Shown piece after piece: positions 1 to 7,215 of a DNA stretch of 34,456 bases. The stretch is from assembly GCA_030647325.1 (NCBI GenBank), contig JAUSJN010000034.1:1-34456 (forward strand). Direction: 5' to 3'. Each line of letters starts with the position of its first letter. Within the stretch, counting starts at the first letter, position 1. This DNA is from Nanobdellota archaeon (GTDB lineage Archaea; Nanobdellota; Nanobdellia; Woesearchaeales; GW2011-AR9). The notes beneath the pieces were generated by a model, which saw nothing but the letters and a program-made list of their open reading frames with translations, was not told the DNA's origin and ran no database searches. Made by a program: the position numbers and the translations under genes.

Positions 1-2
1 AA

Positions 3-368
3 AAAGGAACTCCACATAATTATCTAAAAGATGAAGTATACTTTGCCAGATGTATTCAAGATGGATTTGTAAAGAAAAAAGGAGTTAGAAAAGAAAGCAC
101 AAAAGTCAGAAATATGCTTGAAGAAATCAAGGAAGAACTAAAGCAATTCGCAATATTAGGAAAAACTCCTGAAGTCAAAAACATACCTGAATTTAAAAAA
201 ATATGTTTACTTGATAAAAATGATAAAGAATGTGAGCTTGTAGCAGAAGCTTATATCGAGAGCTCAATACCTTCAGTTAAGGAGTTAGAGCAAGGATTAG
301 ATGAAATGATACGAGAAGCAATCGCCTTCAAAATAAAATACAATCATAAATTAGGAGAAGCCAAATGA
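3..368 (+). CDS. C-terminal end of a DNA methyltransferase (N-6 adenine, type I RM-like), partial
   Basis: The reading frame is open from the window edge (first full codon at 3) to a TGA at 366-368, so the gene starts outside the window; the internal ATG at 114 is not a convincing start. Near the edge the residues VYFARCIQDGFVKKKG resemble the region near the end of type I-like N-6 DNA methylases, where a hydrophobic strand leads into a DGY/DGF turn. A charged helical tail follows. No catalytic motif (NPPY) is visible because that part is missing. The stop overlaps the start of the next gene by 4 nt (ATGA), typical of a coupled M-S pair. The assignment rests mainly on the HsdS-like neighbour and is moderately sure. 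Confidence 0.6.
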   Translation, partial: KGTPHNYLKDEVYFARCIQDGFVKKKGVRKESTKVRNMLEEIKEELKQFAILGKTPEVKNIPEFKKICLLDKNDKECELVAEAYIESSIPSVKELEQGLDEMIREAIAFKIKYNHKLGEAK

Positions 369-1300
369 TACAGACAATAGATGAATTGTTTACTGTTCAA
401 TACGGTCAACCAGAGTACGAAACGAAAGAAGCACTAGATGAAGGAAATACCATTCTAATAGCTTCAGGAGGGTTAGATAATGGCGTTTATGGATTCTGTA
501 ATATTCCACCTTTTTTTAAAGATACAATTATCTCAGTGCCAAGGACTGGTTCAATAGGTCAAGCATTTGTGCAACAAGTAGAATGTTGTGTAAGTAGCGA
601 TGCTTTAGTTCTAATTCCGAGAAAGAAAATGGATTTAGAAACTTTGTTTCAAATTGCCTATCAAATAAGGCGTATCAAATGGAAGTTTTGTTATGGTAGA
701 AAAATTACACCAGACAGATTGAAGCGAGAAAAAATTAGGATTGAAAGTTCAAAAATAGATTATAAATTATACTCAAAAAAGTATTTTCCTAAAACTCTTC
801 AGAAAGAGAAAATTAAATTAAATGGTAAAATGAAGCTTGTGCCCCTTATTGATTTGTGTGATATTGAGAGAAAAACTGCCATTCCCCAAAATGCTATGGC
901 TTTAAATGGTAAAATCCCTTATGTTACAACAAGCTCAAAAGATAATGGTGTATCTGAATTTGTAAGTGAAGAACCAAATAGCAAAGGCAAATGTTTGACT
1001 GTCGCTCTTAATGGAAGTTGTGGTCAAGTTTTTTTCCAGTTCGACGATTTTATAACAAGTGGAGACAATGCTATTTTGAAGTTGAAAGAAAGCTATAATC
1101 CTCATTTACTGTTTTATATTGGCTATCAAGTTTATCATCAAAAGTGGGGCTTCAACTATTACCGCAAACTTTCAGAGGTCAGATTAAGAAAATTTATGAT
1201 TCCTATGCCTATAAACAAAAAAGGCGAATATGATTTTGAGTTTATAGAAAAGTTAGTTAAGAATTGTTTTGGATATGAAGACTTAAAGAAATTCTTTTGA
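365..1300 (+). CDS. hsdS: Type I restriction-modification specificity subunit (HsdS-like)
   Basis: This 311-residue protein would provide DNA target recognition for the methyltransferase encoded just upstream. It has two half-repeats, as in HsdS. The first (about residues 1-130) has GNTILIASGGLDNGVYGF, a VPRTGSIGQAFVQ strand and the exit motif ITPDRLKREKI. The second (about 155-300) has KIPYVTTSSKDNGVSEF, LTVALNGSCGQVFFQ and the exit KLSEVRLRKFMIPMP. The repeated G-x-I-x-(T/A)S-S/G and (N/T)GS-GQ motifs are characteristic of target recognition domains. It is somewhat shorter than classical 400-residue HsdS proteins, so a type IIG/BcgI-like B subunit is also possible. No restriction subunit gene lies downstream inside the window. 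The locus is visibly more AT-rich than the genes to its right, which suggests transfer. Confidence 0.75.
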   Translation: MIQTIDELFTVQYGQPEYETKEALDEGNTILIASGGLDNGVYGFCNIPPFFKDTIISVPRTGSIGQAFVQQVECCVSSDALVLIPRKKMDLETLFQIAYQIRRIKWKFCYGRKITPDRLKREKIRIESSKIDYKLYSKKYFPKTLQKEKIKLNGKMKLVPLIDLCDIERKTAIPQNAMALNGKIPYVTTSSKDNGVSEFVSEEPNSKGKCLTVALNGSCGQVFFQFDDFITSGDNAILKLKESYNPHLLFYIGYQVYHQKWGFNYYRKLSEVRLRKFMIPMPINKKGEYDFEFIEKLVKNCFGYEDLKKFF

Positions 1301-1462
1301 CTTAAAATAAGGACAAGCTAAGTTACTGACTTTGGTAGATTCTCTTGTATGCTGTTTTTTCTTATCCTTGTTTGGTAACAAACAAGCATGCCAATCCTCC
1401 ATAAAAGGAAATTCATGAAGCCAATGACAATTACTACACTTATTCTTGCAAAACTTAGCCAT
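1283..1462 (-). CDS. Small Cys-rich (zinc-ribbon-like) protein, 59 aa
   Basis: A minus-strand ORF of 59 codons fills what would otherwise be an empty gap. It starts with MAKFCKNKCSNCHWLHEF and carries Cys at 5, 9, 12, 27 and 50, with His at 13, 16 and 25. The Cys/His clustering suggests a metal-binding knuckle. A possible TATA element (GTATATTAA) lies about 25 nt upstream of the ATG near 1482-1490, which fits leaderless transcription. The 3' end overlaps the last 18 nt of the convergent hsdS-like gene. The function is unknown. It could be a chance ORF, but the Cys pattern and promoter spacing argue that it is real. Confidence 0.5.
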   Translation of the reverse strand: MAKFCKNKCSNCHWLHEFPFMEDWHACLLPNKDKKKQHTRESTKVSNLACPYFKSKEFL

Positions 1463-1544
1463 AAAAATTCGAGATTGACGTGGTTAATATACCCTCCTTC
1501 TGAATTTCCGTAAATTTTATTAAATTAAGTACGTAACCAAAGAT

Positions 1545-1952
1545 ATGGATACAACACCTATATTTGAAAGTAATTTTGTCAAAGCCTTTGATTGTGGCTC
1601 AAGTTCTTACAAAGATGTTGTTGCTTTAGGAAACAATAGGTTTTGTGGCTTTAAACTCGTTAATACAACTGGTTCTGAAATTACTAAAAATACCACGACG
1701 CAAGAAGGAGAGATAAGCGTTAATATTTGGAACTCAACAGGGTCAGACCCTGAGTTTGTAACAGATAAGCACGGCACACTTGCCCGTGTTGATAACTATC
1801 ATTTAGGAAGTTCGGGAAACCGTGTAACTGATGCCCATTCCGGAGATGAAAGGTTTGATAATTGGCAACACGGAAATACATTAGGAACTTTGTATCTTAC
1901 CGGTTCTGTAGCTTTAGCCTCTGAACTTAATGGCTTAATGAAACCCAAATGA
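1545..1952 (+). CDS. Hypothetical protein, 135 aa
   Basis: I do not recognise this protein. It is rich in Asn, Thr, Ser and Gly with few charged clusters, has no signal peptide or membrane segment, and looks like a beta-rich fold (for example FCGFKLVNTTGSEITKNTT and LGTLYLTGSVALASEL). A TATA-like ATTTTATTAAATT sits about 26 nt before the ATG, which supports this start. The gene ends in TGA at 1950-1952, and an imperfect repeat block starts at that stop codon. It shares the AT-rich composition of the left-edge region. Confidence 0.55.
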   Translation: MDTTPIFESNFVKAFDCGSSSYKDVVALGNNRFCGFKLVNTTGSEITKNTTTQEGEISVNIWNSTGSDPEFVTDKHGTLARVDNYHLGSSGNRVTDAHSGDERFDNWQHGNTLGTLYLTGSVALASELNGLMKPK

Positions 1953-2006
1953 CTTTTCGGACAGAACCTTCACTTTTCGGTCAGGAACGACTATTCGGAC
2001 AAAGCC
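1952..2006 (+). repeat. Imperfect three-unit repeat block, copy A
   Basis: Three related units of 20, 18 and 17 nt lie in tandem (1952-1971, 1972-1989, 1990-2006). Each begins ACT(T/A)TTCGG and continues with (A/T)CA(G/A). A second block at 2246-2300 has units of exactly the same three lengths in the same order and matches at about 40 of 55 positions. This copy lies between the 135-aa gene and the small membrane protein gene. Confidence 0.7.
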
Positions 2007-2028
2007 AAAGAAATCGGAGGCTAAAACT

Positions 2029-2232
2029 ATGGACATGTATCCAGATGTAATGAGGAAGCAAATTGATGATTTAAATAAAAATTTGGAGAATCTGAACAAC
2101 CAAATAAAAGAATCTTCTAAGTCTTCAGAGAAACTTCAGGAGAGGCTTGTTTTTTGGACAAAGATAATGGCTGGAGCAATAATTATACAAGTAATTGCCA
2201 TAGGGGTTCAAATTTATTTGAGTTTAAGCTAA
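2029..2232 (+). CDS. Small coiled-coil membrane protein, 67 aa
   Basis: Residues 1-45 form an amphipathic, Asn/Lys/Glu-rich helix with heptad-like leucines (DDLNKNLENLNNQIKES), and residues 47-66 form one hydrophobic segment (KIMAGAIIIQVIAIGVQIYL). This predicts a small tail-anchored protein with a cytoplasmic coiled coil. A good Shine-Dalgarno (GGAGG, 2015-2019) lies 9 nt before the ATG. A second in-frame ATG two codons later is a less well spaced alternative. Proteins of this layout accompany many mobile and surface loci, and the function is unknown. A related repeat block flanks the gene on each side. Confidence 0.6.
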   Translation: MDMYPDVMRKQIDDLNKNLENLNNQIKESSKSSEKLQERLVFWTKIMAGAIIIQVIAIGVQIYLSLS

Positions 2233-2245
2233 CAAAGAATTTTAT

Positions 2246-2300
2246 ACTTTTTGGGCAGAATCTCTACTTTTTAGGCAAGAACCACTTCTAAGGCAAAGCC
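2246..2300 (+). repeat. Imperfect three-unit repeat block, copy B
   Basis: The units at 2246-2265, 2266-2283 and 2284-2300 begin ACTTTTTGGG, ACTTTTTAGG and ACTTCTAAGG. They align unit by unit, and without gaps, with the block at 1952-2006; both blocks end in GCAAAGCC or ACAAAGCC. The block lies upstream of the TATA box (TTTTAAATCC, 2316-2325) of the 162-aa gene. Confidence 0.7.
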
Positions 2301-2345
2301 CCTTATACCACAATCCTTTTAAATCCCTATACTCTACCGTAAGAT

Positions 2346-2834
2346 ATGGCTAAAAAGGCAGTAGCTAAAAAGACAGTAAAGAAGAAAGCCAAAGCGCCAT
2401 TAAAGGCTACTTCTCAAAAAAAATCTCAAAAAAGAAAAGAACCTCTTGAAGTAGAGATAAATCCAACCATCCATGCCAAGGAAGAGGATGACCTGTATCC
2501 TGAAGAGGAACAAGGGATACTTCCGGAAGAGACTTCAGAAGAACATGAGTTAGCCATGGCTGTCGGCGATGAAGATGAAGATATCTATACTGAAGAAGGA
2601 AGAAAGAAGCTGGAAGAGGATGACGAGATCACGCCTTGGGAAGAAGGGCTGATGGAAGGCGCTTCCGGCCTAGGCCAATTAGGAAAAGATGCCCTGAGCG
2701 GAAAACCGATCATAGATGCTGATGAAGTCATCGAGATGGAACTGGACGGGAAATTGTATCGCTTTGTCTCTACCAAGAACGCCGAGAAGTTCCGCGAGAA
2801 GATGATGAAGCAGAAGAGTAAAGGAAAGAAGTGA
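2346..2834 (+). CDS. Lys- and Glu-rich protein with YHS-like C-terminal segment, 162 aa
   Basis: The first 37 residues are a very basic, Ala/Lys-rich tail (MAKKAVAKKTVKKKAKAPLK) of the kind that binds nucleic acid. Residues 45-100 are strongly acidic (EEDDLYPEEEQG, EDEDIYTEEGRKKLEEDDE). A short conserved-looking block, ITPWEEGLMEGA, follows. The end, MELDGKLYRFVSTKNAEKFREK, resembles a YHS/TRASH-like unit without its cysteines. I recall similar PWEEG proteins in DPANN genomes, but the function is unknown. A TATA-like TTTTAAATCC is centred about 26 nt before the ATG, so the mRNA is probably leaderless. A T-rich stretch after the stop may terminate this gene and the convergent one. Confidence 0.75.
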   Translation: MAKKAVAKKTVKKKAKAPLKATSQKKSQKRKEPLEVEINPTIHAKEEDDLYPEEEQGILPEETSEEHELAMAVGDEDEDIYTEEGRKKLEEDDEITPWEEGLMEGASGLGQLGKDALSGKPIIDADEVIEMELDGKLYRFVSTKNAEKFREKMMKQKSKGKK

Positions 2835-2861
2835 AGATTTTTTGAGTTTTTTAAATTTATT

Positions 2862-3740
2862 TTAAGTTGCGCTTACCATAGATTCTTTTTTTGACAAGAA
2901 GTAAATCCCTACCATCATCAATACGATCCCAAATAGTTGCATGATGGTCACCAATTCGCCTAAAAATAACAGTCCCAGGAAGGCAGCAAAAAAGGGACTG
3001 GATAATTCTAATGCCGTAACCTGCGCTGCCTTGATCCTTTTCAGGCCTTCATAATATAAGATGATCCCGATGCCGACCACAACCCCCACAATCACCTGAT
3101 AGATGTTGGATACGACTATTGACGAGGGAGAGAGATAGATGATAAATACTATCGAGGCGATCAGAAATCTGTAAAAAGTCAATACTCCGGCATTTACATC
3201 TTTCAGATATTTTCGCATCACGATCGCGGTTGTCGCCCAGGCAAAAGCAGCCAACAGCACCAGCAGATCTCCCTTTGTGCCTAATTGCAACGCAGAAAGA
3301 TTCTGGAATGTTTTTGTCGTCACTAAAAGACCCGCGGCCATCATGATGGCTATCCCAATATAATCATATTTAGTCAATTTGTCTTCTTTAAGAACAAAGA
3401 AACCGATCAAGATGATGAAGATCGGCTGCAGGTGACCGATCAGGACAGCATTGAGTACTGAAATTTTGGTCAGGGAAAAGAAATAAAGCAGATCCGCGAT
3501 CACCGTCCCGACAATACCGAGGTAGATCAGTTTGGGGATCTGTTTTCTTGTGACTTGAAATTGAGATCGGTTTGTGAATATAACATAGATCGCTGCAACC
3601 AAAGCAACAACGATAGCCCTGATCACAGAGGTCTGGAGAAAATCAGAATTGCCATAGGCGAACTTGGCAAAAATAGACTCCAGAGCCCACATTATACTTG
3701 CACCAAGAATCGCAAGCACACCGATTTTTTTTGCGTCCAT
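2862..3740 (-). CDS. EamA/DMT-family transporter
   Basis: This 292-residue protein has ten predicted membrane segments in two homologous halves, as in drug/metabolite transporters of the EamA type. The first half carries GASIMWALESIFAKFAYG and the loop LIGHLQPIFIILIGFFVLKE. The second carries FAWATTAIVMRKYLKD and ALELSSPFFAAFLGLLFLGE. The 'P-hhhh-hhhG-hhhLgE' pattern near the end of each half is diagnostic of the family. The substrate cannot be predicted. The ATG follows directly after the TAA of the peptidase gene upstream (TAAATG), so the two genes form an operon and may be translationally coupled. Confidence 0.9.
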   Translation of the reverse strand: MDAKKIGVLAILGASIMWALESIFAKFAYGNSDFLQTSVIRAIVVALVAAIYVIFTNRSQFQVTRKQIPKLIYLGIVGTVIADLLYFFSLTKISVLNAVLIGHLQPIFIILIGFFVLKEDKLTKYDYIGIAIMMAAGLLVTTKTFQNLSALQLGTKGDLLVLLAAFAWATTAIVMRKYLKDVNAGVLTFYRFLIASIVFIIYLSPSSIVVSNIYQVIVGVVVGIGIILYYEGLKRIKAAQVTALELSSPFFAAFLGLLFLGELVTIMQLFGIVLMMVGIYFLSKKESMVSAT

Positions 3741-4691
3741 TTAATAACCATTTAGAAATGATATTACCGCCTTATACGCATCTACCCTTTTATCCAGCGC
3801 AATATCAGCATCCGGAGTCTCTAAGACAAATGCTCTTGCTGCTCCCGGTCCTGGGACTATTTTTCCATCTATGATAATTTTTCTCGCACTGATCAACTCG
3901 TCGATGGATCCATCTTCCTGCGGTCCGACTTTTCCATTTACAATATCTTCTCCAAAACGGGTTTTCCCTTCCCATTGGATAGGGATTCCATTAGTCTCTA
4001 AAATTTTTAGAATTTGAGAAGCCACGGTATCTTTTTCTCCATCTTTTCCTATTGAATAGATATATCCTTTTGGTACTAAAACATCTCCATGAAAATCAAG
4101 ACTCATAGTGGGAGGATAATCCCGACTAACCTGTAAGATATAATTAGATAAGGCTGCACATTCAGCATTGGCCGGTTTCTCTGCCCTAGCCTTTGTTTTA
4201 TCCTTTGGATCTATTAAATAGTGTTCAGAATCCCCTACACTCATCCCTACTGATCCAGGAAGATCAGTATACTCTTTTTTGTTGAGATATCTCCAATTTC
4301 GAAGATATCCTAAAGGATTACAGAGGGGAATCAAAACAATAGATTTTTTCTGTCCCATCTCGCTCAAGGTATCGATACTTTCTGCGATGGCATTCGGGCC
4401 GGTAGGCTCTTCTCCATGTATCCCGGAAAGGACGTAAGTAGCTGAGCCTTTGATCTTAGTTGTAAATGCTAAAATGGGATAAGAAACTGCTTGGCCATGC
4501 CACGTAGTCTTGGAATCAGCTACCTTTTCCACTTCCCATTCTTTATTCTTTAATAAGTTTAGGTAACTTATATAGAGTTCTTCTATTTTTTTTCTTCCGT
4601 CTGCTTGATAGGTTTCTACCTGGTTATCATTGACCTGCGCTAGAATACTGGTAATGTCCGGGCGGTATCCGTCTGGTGGTTCTGGGGCCAT
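3741..4691 (-). CDS. M14-like zinc carboxypeptidase / succinylglutamate desuccinylase-like protein
   Basis: This 316-residue protein has the zinc site of the M14 carboxypeptidase/aspartoacylase superfamily: H92-x-x-E95 in SGIHGEEPTG and a third ligand, H201, in SLDFHGD. The likely catalytic Glu is E291 in FVLETPDAD. NPLGYLRNWRYLN (about 125-137) corresponds to the substrate-binding N-P-x-G/R-x-N segment of the family. No signal peptide is visible, so it should act in the cytoplasm on a peptide or acyl-amino acid. It is the first gene of an operon with the EamA transporter, which suggests that one exports or imports a substrate or product of the other (inference). A TATAAATA/TTTTATTC region lies about 15-28 nt upstream of the ATG. 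Confidence 0.8.
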   Translation of the reverse strand: MAPEPPDGYRPDITSILAQVNDNQVETYQADGRKKIEELYISYLNLLKNKEWEVEKVADSKTTWHGQAVSYPILAFTTKIKGSATYVLSGIHGEEPTGPNAIAESIDTLSEMGQKKSIVLIPLCNPLGYLRNWRYLNKKEYTDLPGSVGMSVGDSEHYLIDPKDKTKARAEKPANAECAALSNYILQVSRDYPPTMSLDFHGDVLVPKGYIYSIGKDGEKDTVASQILKILETNGIPIQWEGKTRFGEDIVNGKVGPQEDGSIDELISARKIIIDGKIVPGPGAARAFVLETPDADIALDKRVDAYKAVISFLNGY

Positions 4692-4785
4692 TGTATGATC
4701 ACTATTTATAGAATAAAAGCAGACTATTTTAGATTTAAATGGTTATTGGAACTAGAGAACATATTATTGTATGGGGCGAGCGATT

Positions 4786-5124
4786 TTATGCAAATCGAGA
4801 TAGGATTATTAAAGAAATGATTGCAAGAGCAATGCCAAATATTTCTAGAGAAGTTATTTTCTCTTTAAAATAAAACACGCTTACTAAAGTCAAAAGAACT
4901 ACACAACTAACCCCATACAAAACGCCGATGGTTGATAATTTTATTTTTCTCATCACAAAAAACCAGCCAAATGCGGTAAATCCAAAAATGACCGCACCTA
5001 AAATTAGCATTTGCCAACCTGAAAAAGCGTTTTGTAATGAAGCGTGTTTTATGAGAACATCAGCAATAACAGTTATAACACTTAATCCTATCCCGATTAA
5101 AAATGCAATCAATATTGTGTTCAT
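4786..5124 (-). CDS. Small four-TM DMT/SMR-like transporter
   Basis: This 112-residue protein has four hydrophobic segments, the size of one EamA half or of a small multidrug resistance subunit. The end VSVFYFKEKITSLEIFGIALAIISLIIL matches the last two helices of a DMT half, including the Lys-Glu loop. A protein this short would have to work as a dimer. It is AT-rich compared with its neighbours. A TATA-like ATTATTAAAG is centred about 26 nt before the ATG. Short GCGAGCG-containing sequences flank the gene in opposite orientation (about 4776-4785 and 5163-5172), which might mark an insertion. Confidence 0.75.
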   Translation of the reverse strand: MNTILIAFLIGIGLSVITVIADVLIKHASLQNAFSGWQMLILGAVIFGFTAFGWFFVMRKIKLSTIGVLYGVSCVVLLTLVSVFYFKEKITSLEIFGIALAIISLIILSRFA

Positions 5125-5216
5125 AATAGATAAATAATTGTTCGGCTTTAATAATTTTACTAGGCCGCTCGCTTATTGAACATAACAACTATGAAGTTAA
5201 AAAAAAATAATCTCCC

Positions 5217-6377
5217 TCAAAACACTTTCTTTCTGCTCTTCTCGCCCTTCAACTTCCGTTTCAAGACGTTCTTAGCATTTTCAAAGATCTTATGGATGGC
5301 TGTTTCAATGCGCCAATCGTAATCAGTGACCGTAATGCTCTGTCCGGGGGCATCGACGCGCAGGGAGATTGAATACTTGCGCTCTCGATCACCTTTGCTA
5401 TGTTCTTTAAGGTGCACCACCATGGAAAATTCGTCCTGGATCTCCCGCTGCAACTTGAACGCTTCATTGGAAGCGATTTTTTGTACTGCTTCCTTCTGAT
5501 GCGGAAGCAGGCCGACATCATTCAATCCTACGAAACGGATGTTGAAATTTTCTGGGATCTCTAAACTGGCGATCAATCTCAGGATGTTCTTCAAGGTGAG
5601 CAAGCCTTCAAATTTACTTCCTTCCATGACGATGGCGCTGGAAACATTATTCTTGACCATGAGATTTACGGCTTCGGATAAAGAGGCTTTCTTGCTGACG
5701 GTGACCATATTCTGATTAGTACTGAAAGATTTAATCGGCAGCATTGACAAATTGGGCCGATCAGCTTCTGAACTTTTAGAGCCGCCACTCATCTTGCTAA
5801 ACTTGGTAGAAAATTCACGATTAGGCGCCCAGGCCAGATATTTCTGCAATAAGTCGCGGAAGCTGATGATGCCATACAATTCTTTGCCGTCAAAGATAGG
5901 AACCTGATCCACCTTAGCTTTGTGCATCAATTCCGCAGCTTTGCTGACCGGATCATCTTTTTCAAGTTTTTCACCTTTCACCAGCTTGACATCAGCCAGG
6001 GAAAATGATTTTGTCTCCGGAAGATCAGCAGCTAATTTCGCCAGATCCAACGCGGAAAGGACGCCCACTATCTTTTTATTGCTTTCGACCGGTACGAAAT
6101 CGCTGTCCGCCTTGAATAAAGCATAGGCGGTCTCTATGACATCAGCATGCTCATTCACCAAAGGAGCGCGATGGATAAAATTACTTATCTTTGCTTTGGA
6201 GACATCCACCCTAAAGCGCAGCAACCCTTTCTTTTCGATAACGCCAAGATATTTATCTTTCTTGAAGATCAATCCATGCCGCTCTTCAAATTTGCGCAGC
6301 TGCCCGATCATCTCTGACACCGGCTGTTCAGAATCAAACGAAAGAAATTCAGATTTTATCGCTGGAGTTATTTCCAT
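5217..6377 (-). CDS. Four-CBS-domain protein with a C-terminal HPF/RaiA-like domain
   Basis: Two CBS pairs occupy about residues 10-115 and 120-275 (for example KAKVDQVPIFDGKELYGIISFRDLL and VKNNVSSAIVMEGSKFEGLLTL). CBS pairs usually bind adenine nucleotides and sense energy state. The last 100 residues (MVVHLKEH, YSISLRVDAPGQSITVTDYDW, AIHKIFENAKNVLKRKLKG) resemble the ribosome hibernation factor/Sigma-54 modulation fold, ending in a basic tail. This suggests a nucleotide-controlled ribosome-silencing factor (inference). The ATG at 6377 is preferred because GAGGTG lies 7 nt upstream. The frame also offers a GTG at 6386, but that GTG is part of the Shine-Dalgarno. Confidence 0.8.
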   Translation of the reverse strand: MEITPAIKSEFLSFDSEQPVSEMIGQLRKFEERHGLIFKKDKYLGVIEKKGLLRFRVDVSKAKISNFIHRAPLVNEHADVIETAYALFKADSDFVPVESNKKIVGVLSALDLAKLAADLPETKSFSLADVKLVKGEKLEKDDPVSKAAELMHKAKVDQVPIFDGKELYGIISFRDLLQKYLAWAPNREFSTKFSKMSGGSKSSEADRPNLSMLPIKSFSTNQNMVTVSKKASLSEAVNLMVKNNVSSAIVMEGSKFEGLLTLKNILRLIASLEIPENFNIRFVGLNDVGLLPHQKEAVQKIASNEAFKLQREIQDEFSMVVHLKEHSKGDRERKYSISLRVDAPGQSITVTDYDWRIETAIHKIFENAKNVLKRKLKGEKSRKKVF

Positions 6378-6449
6378 GTCATCCACCTCTGCAAGAATAA
6401 GAGTTTAGTAATATTTAAATCTGCCTATCCTTACTTCTATATCAAAAAA

Positions 6450-7178
6450 TCAGCTTAAAATATACTCTATTTCCTTTTTCCCATACGCCTGGAATAAGAT
6501 TGATTTGATAGTCACAGTAGTCTCAAGATTACCGTAGGTAAAGCTGCCGCCTTCCGTAATCCAATCGCTTTTGATCTCATCAATTTTGATTATCACCCTG
6601 TCGACTTCAAGATTATAGATTTTTATGGTATGAGCAGCTCCATCAATCTCAATCTGTGCTTCTTCCCCTAATTGCAAAGTATAGAGCGGACCTTCTGGCA
6701 CAGTTTCATTTTCTTCTGCATTTTCAGCTATGGCAGAGTATCCTGAACCTGAAGTGGTAGTTGTTGTATTAGTGACGCTGGTATTCGTGACGTTGGTAGG
6801 TTTTTCCTTGCACTTCCCTGCTGCGCAGCCCCATTCACAGTCTGTCTTAGTGGCGAAAGAGCAATCTTCCTTCTGATAGCCTTTTCTATTTTCATCGATG
6901 CATTTGAAGCCGACAGTACATACTTCTGCCGGGCGGCATTCACCGTCAACGCAGCCACGTTCACATTTGGTTGGACTTACTCTGGTGCAATTTTCAAGAA
7001 CTTGCACTTTATAATTTTCATCTGCACATTCCCATTGGGGAGCGCAACCATCAATGGAAACTTCTGTGGGCGTGATATTTGCGCTTTCTGCAGTTTTTGT
7101 CTGAGGTAGGCAGGAGACGATAAGCAGTAAAACTGCCATTAAAATTATTATAACACCGTTTCTACCTATTTTACTCAT
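6450..7178 (-). CDS. Secreted Cys-rich repeat lipoprotein
   Basis: This 242-residue protein begins with a hydrophobic leader ending in a lipobox-like LLLIVSC (Cys23). Two Cys-rich repeats follow (about 43-85 and 90-130) with the shared pattern WECADENYK/FKCIDENRKG, then NCT/DCS, KCERGC/DCEWGC and GEC/GKC. Each has about six Cys, consistent with disulfide-knotted extracellular modules often seen on DPANN surface proteins. A Thr/Asn/Ser-rich linker follows and then a beta-rich C-terminal domain (about 165-242) containing FTYGNLETTVTIKS. A strong TATA box centred 28 nt upstream sits in the 37-nt gap after the giant gene, so it has its own promoter despite the tight packing. Confidence 0.8.
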   Translation of the reverse strand: MSKIGRNGVIIILMAVLLLIVSCLPQTKTAESANITPTEVSIDGCAPQWECADENYKVQVLENCTRVSPTKCERGCVDGECRPAEVCTVGFKCIDENRKGYQKEDCSFATKTDCEWGCAAGKCKEKPTNVTNTSVTNTTTTTSGSGYSAIAENAEENETVPEGPLYTLQLGEEAQIEIDGAAHTIKIYNLEVDRVIIKIDEIKSDWITEGGSFTYGNLETTVTIKSILFQAYGKKEIEYILS

Positions 7179-7199
7179 GATGAGGAATGAAGCTGATAG

Positions 7200-7210
7200 T
7201 ATATATAAAG
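7200..7210 (-). promoter_or_regulatory. TATA box of the Cys-rich lipoprotein gene
   Basis: CTTTATATATA (minus strand) is centred about 28 nt upstream of the ATG at 7178. This is the same spacing as at the two surface-protein operons, and it predicts a leaderless transcript. Confidence 0.75.
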
Positions 7211-7215
7211 ATTTT

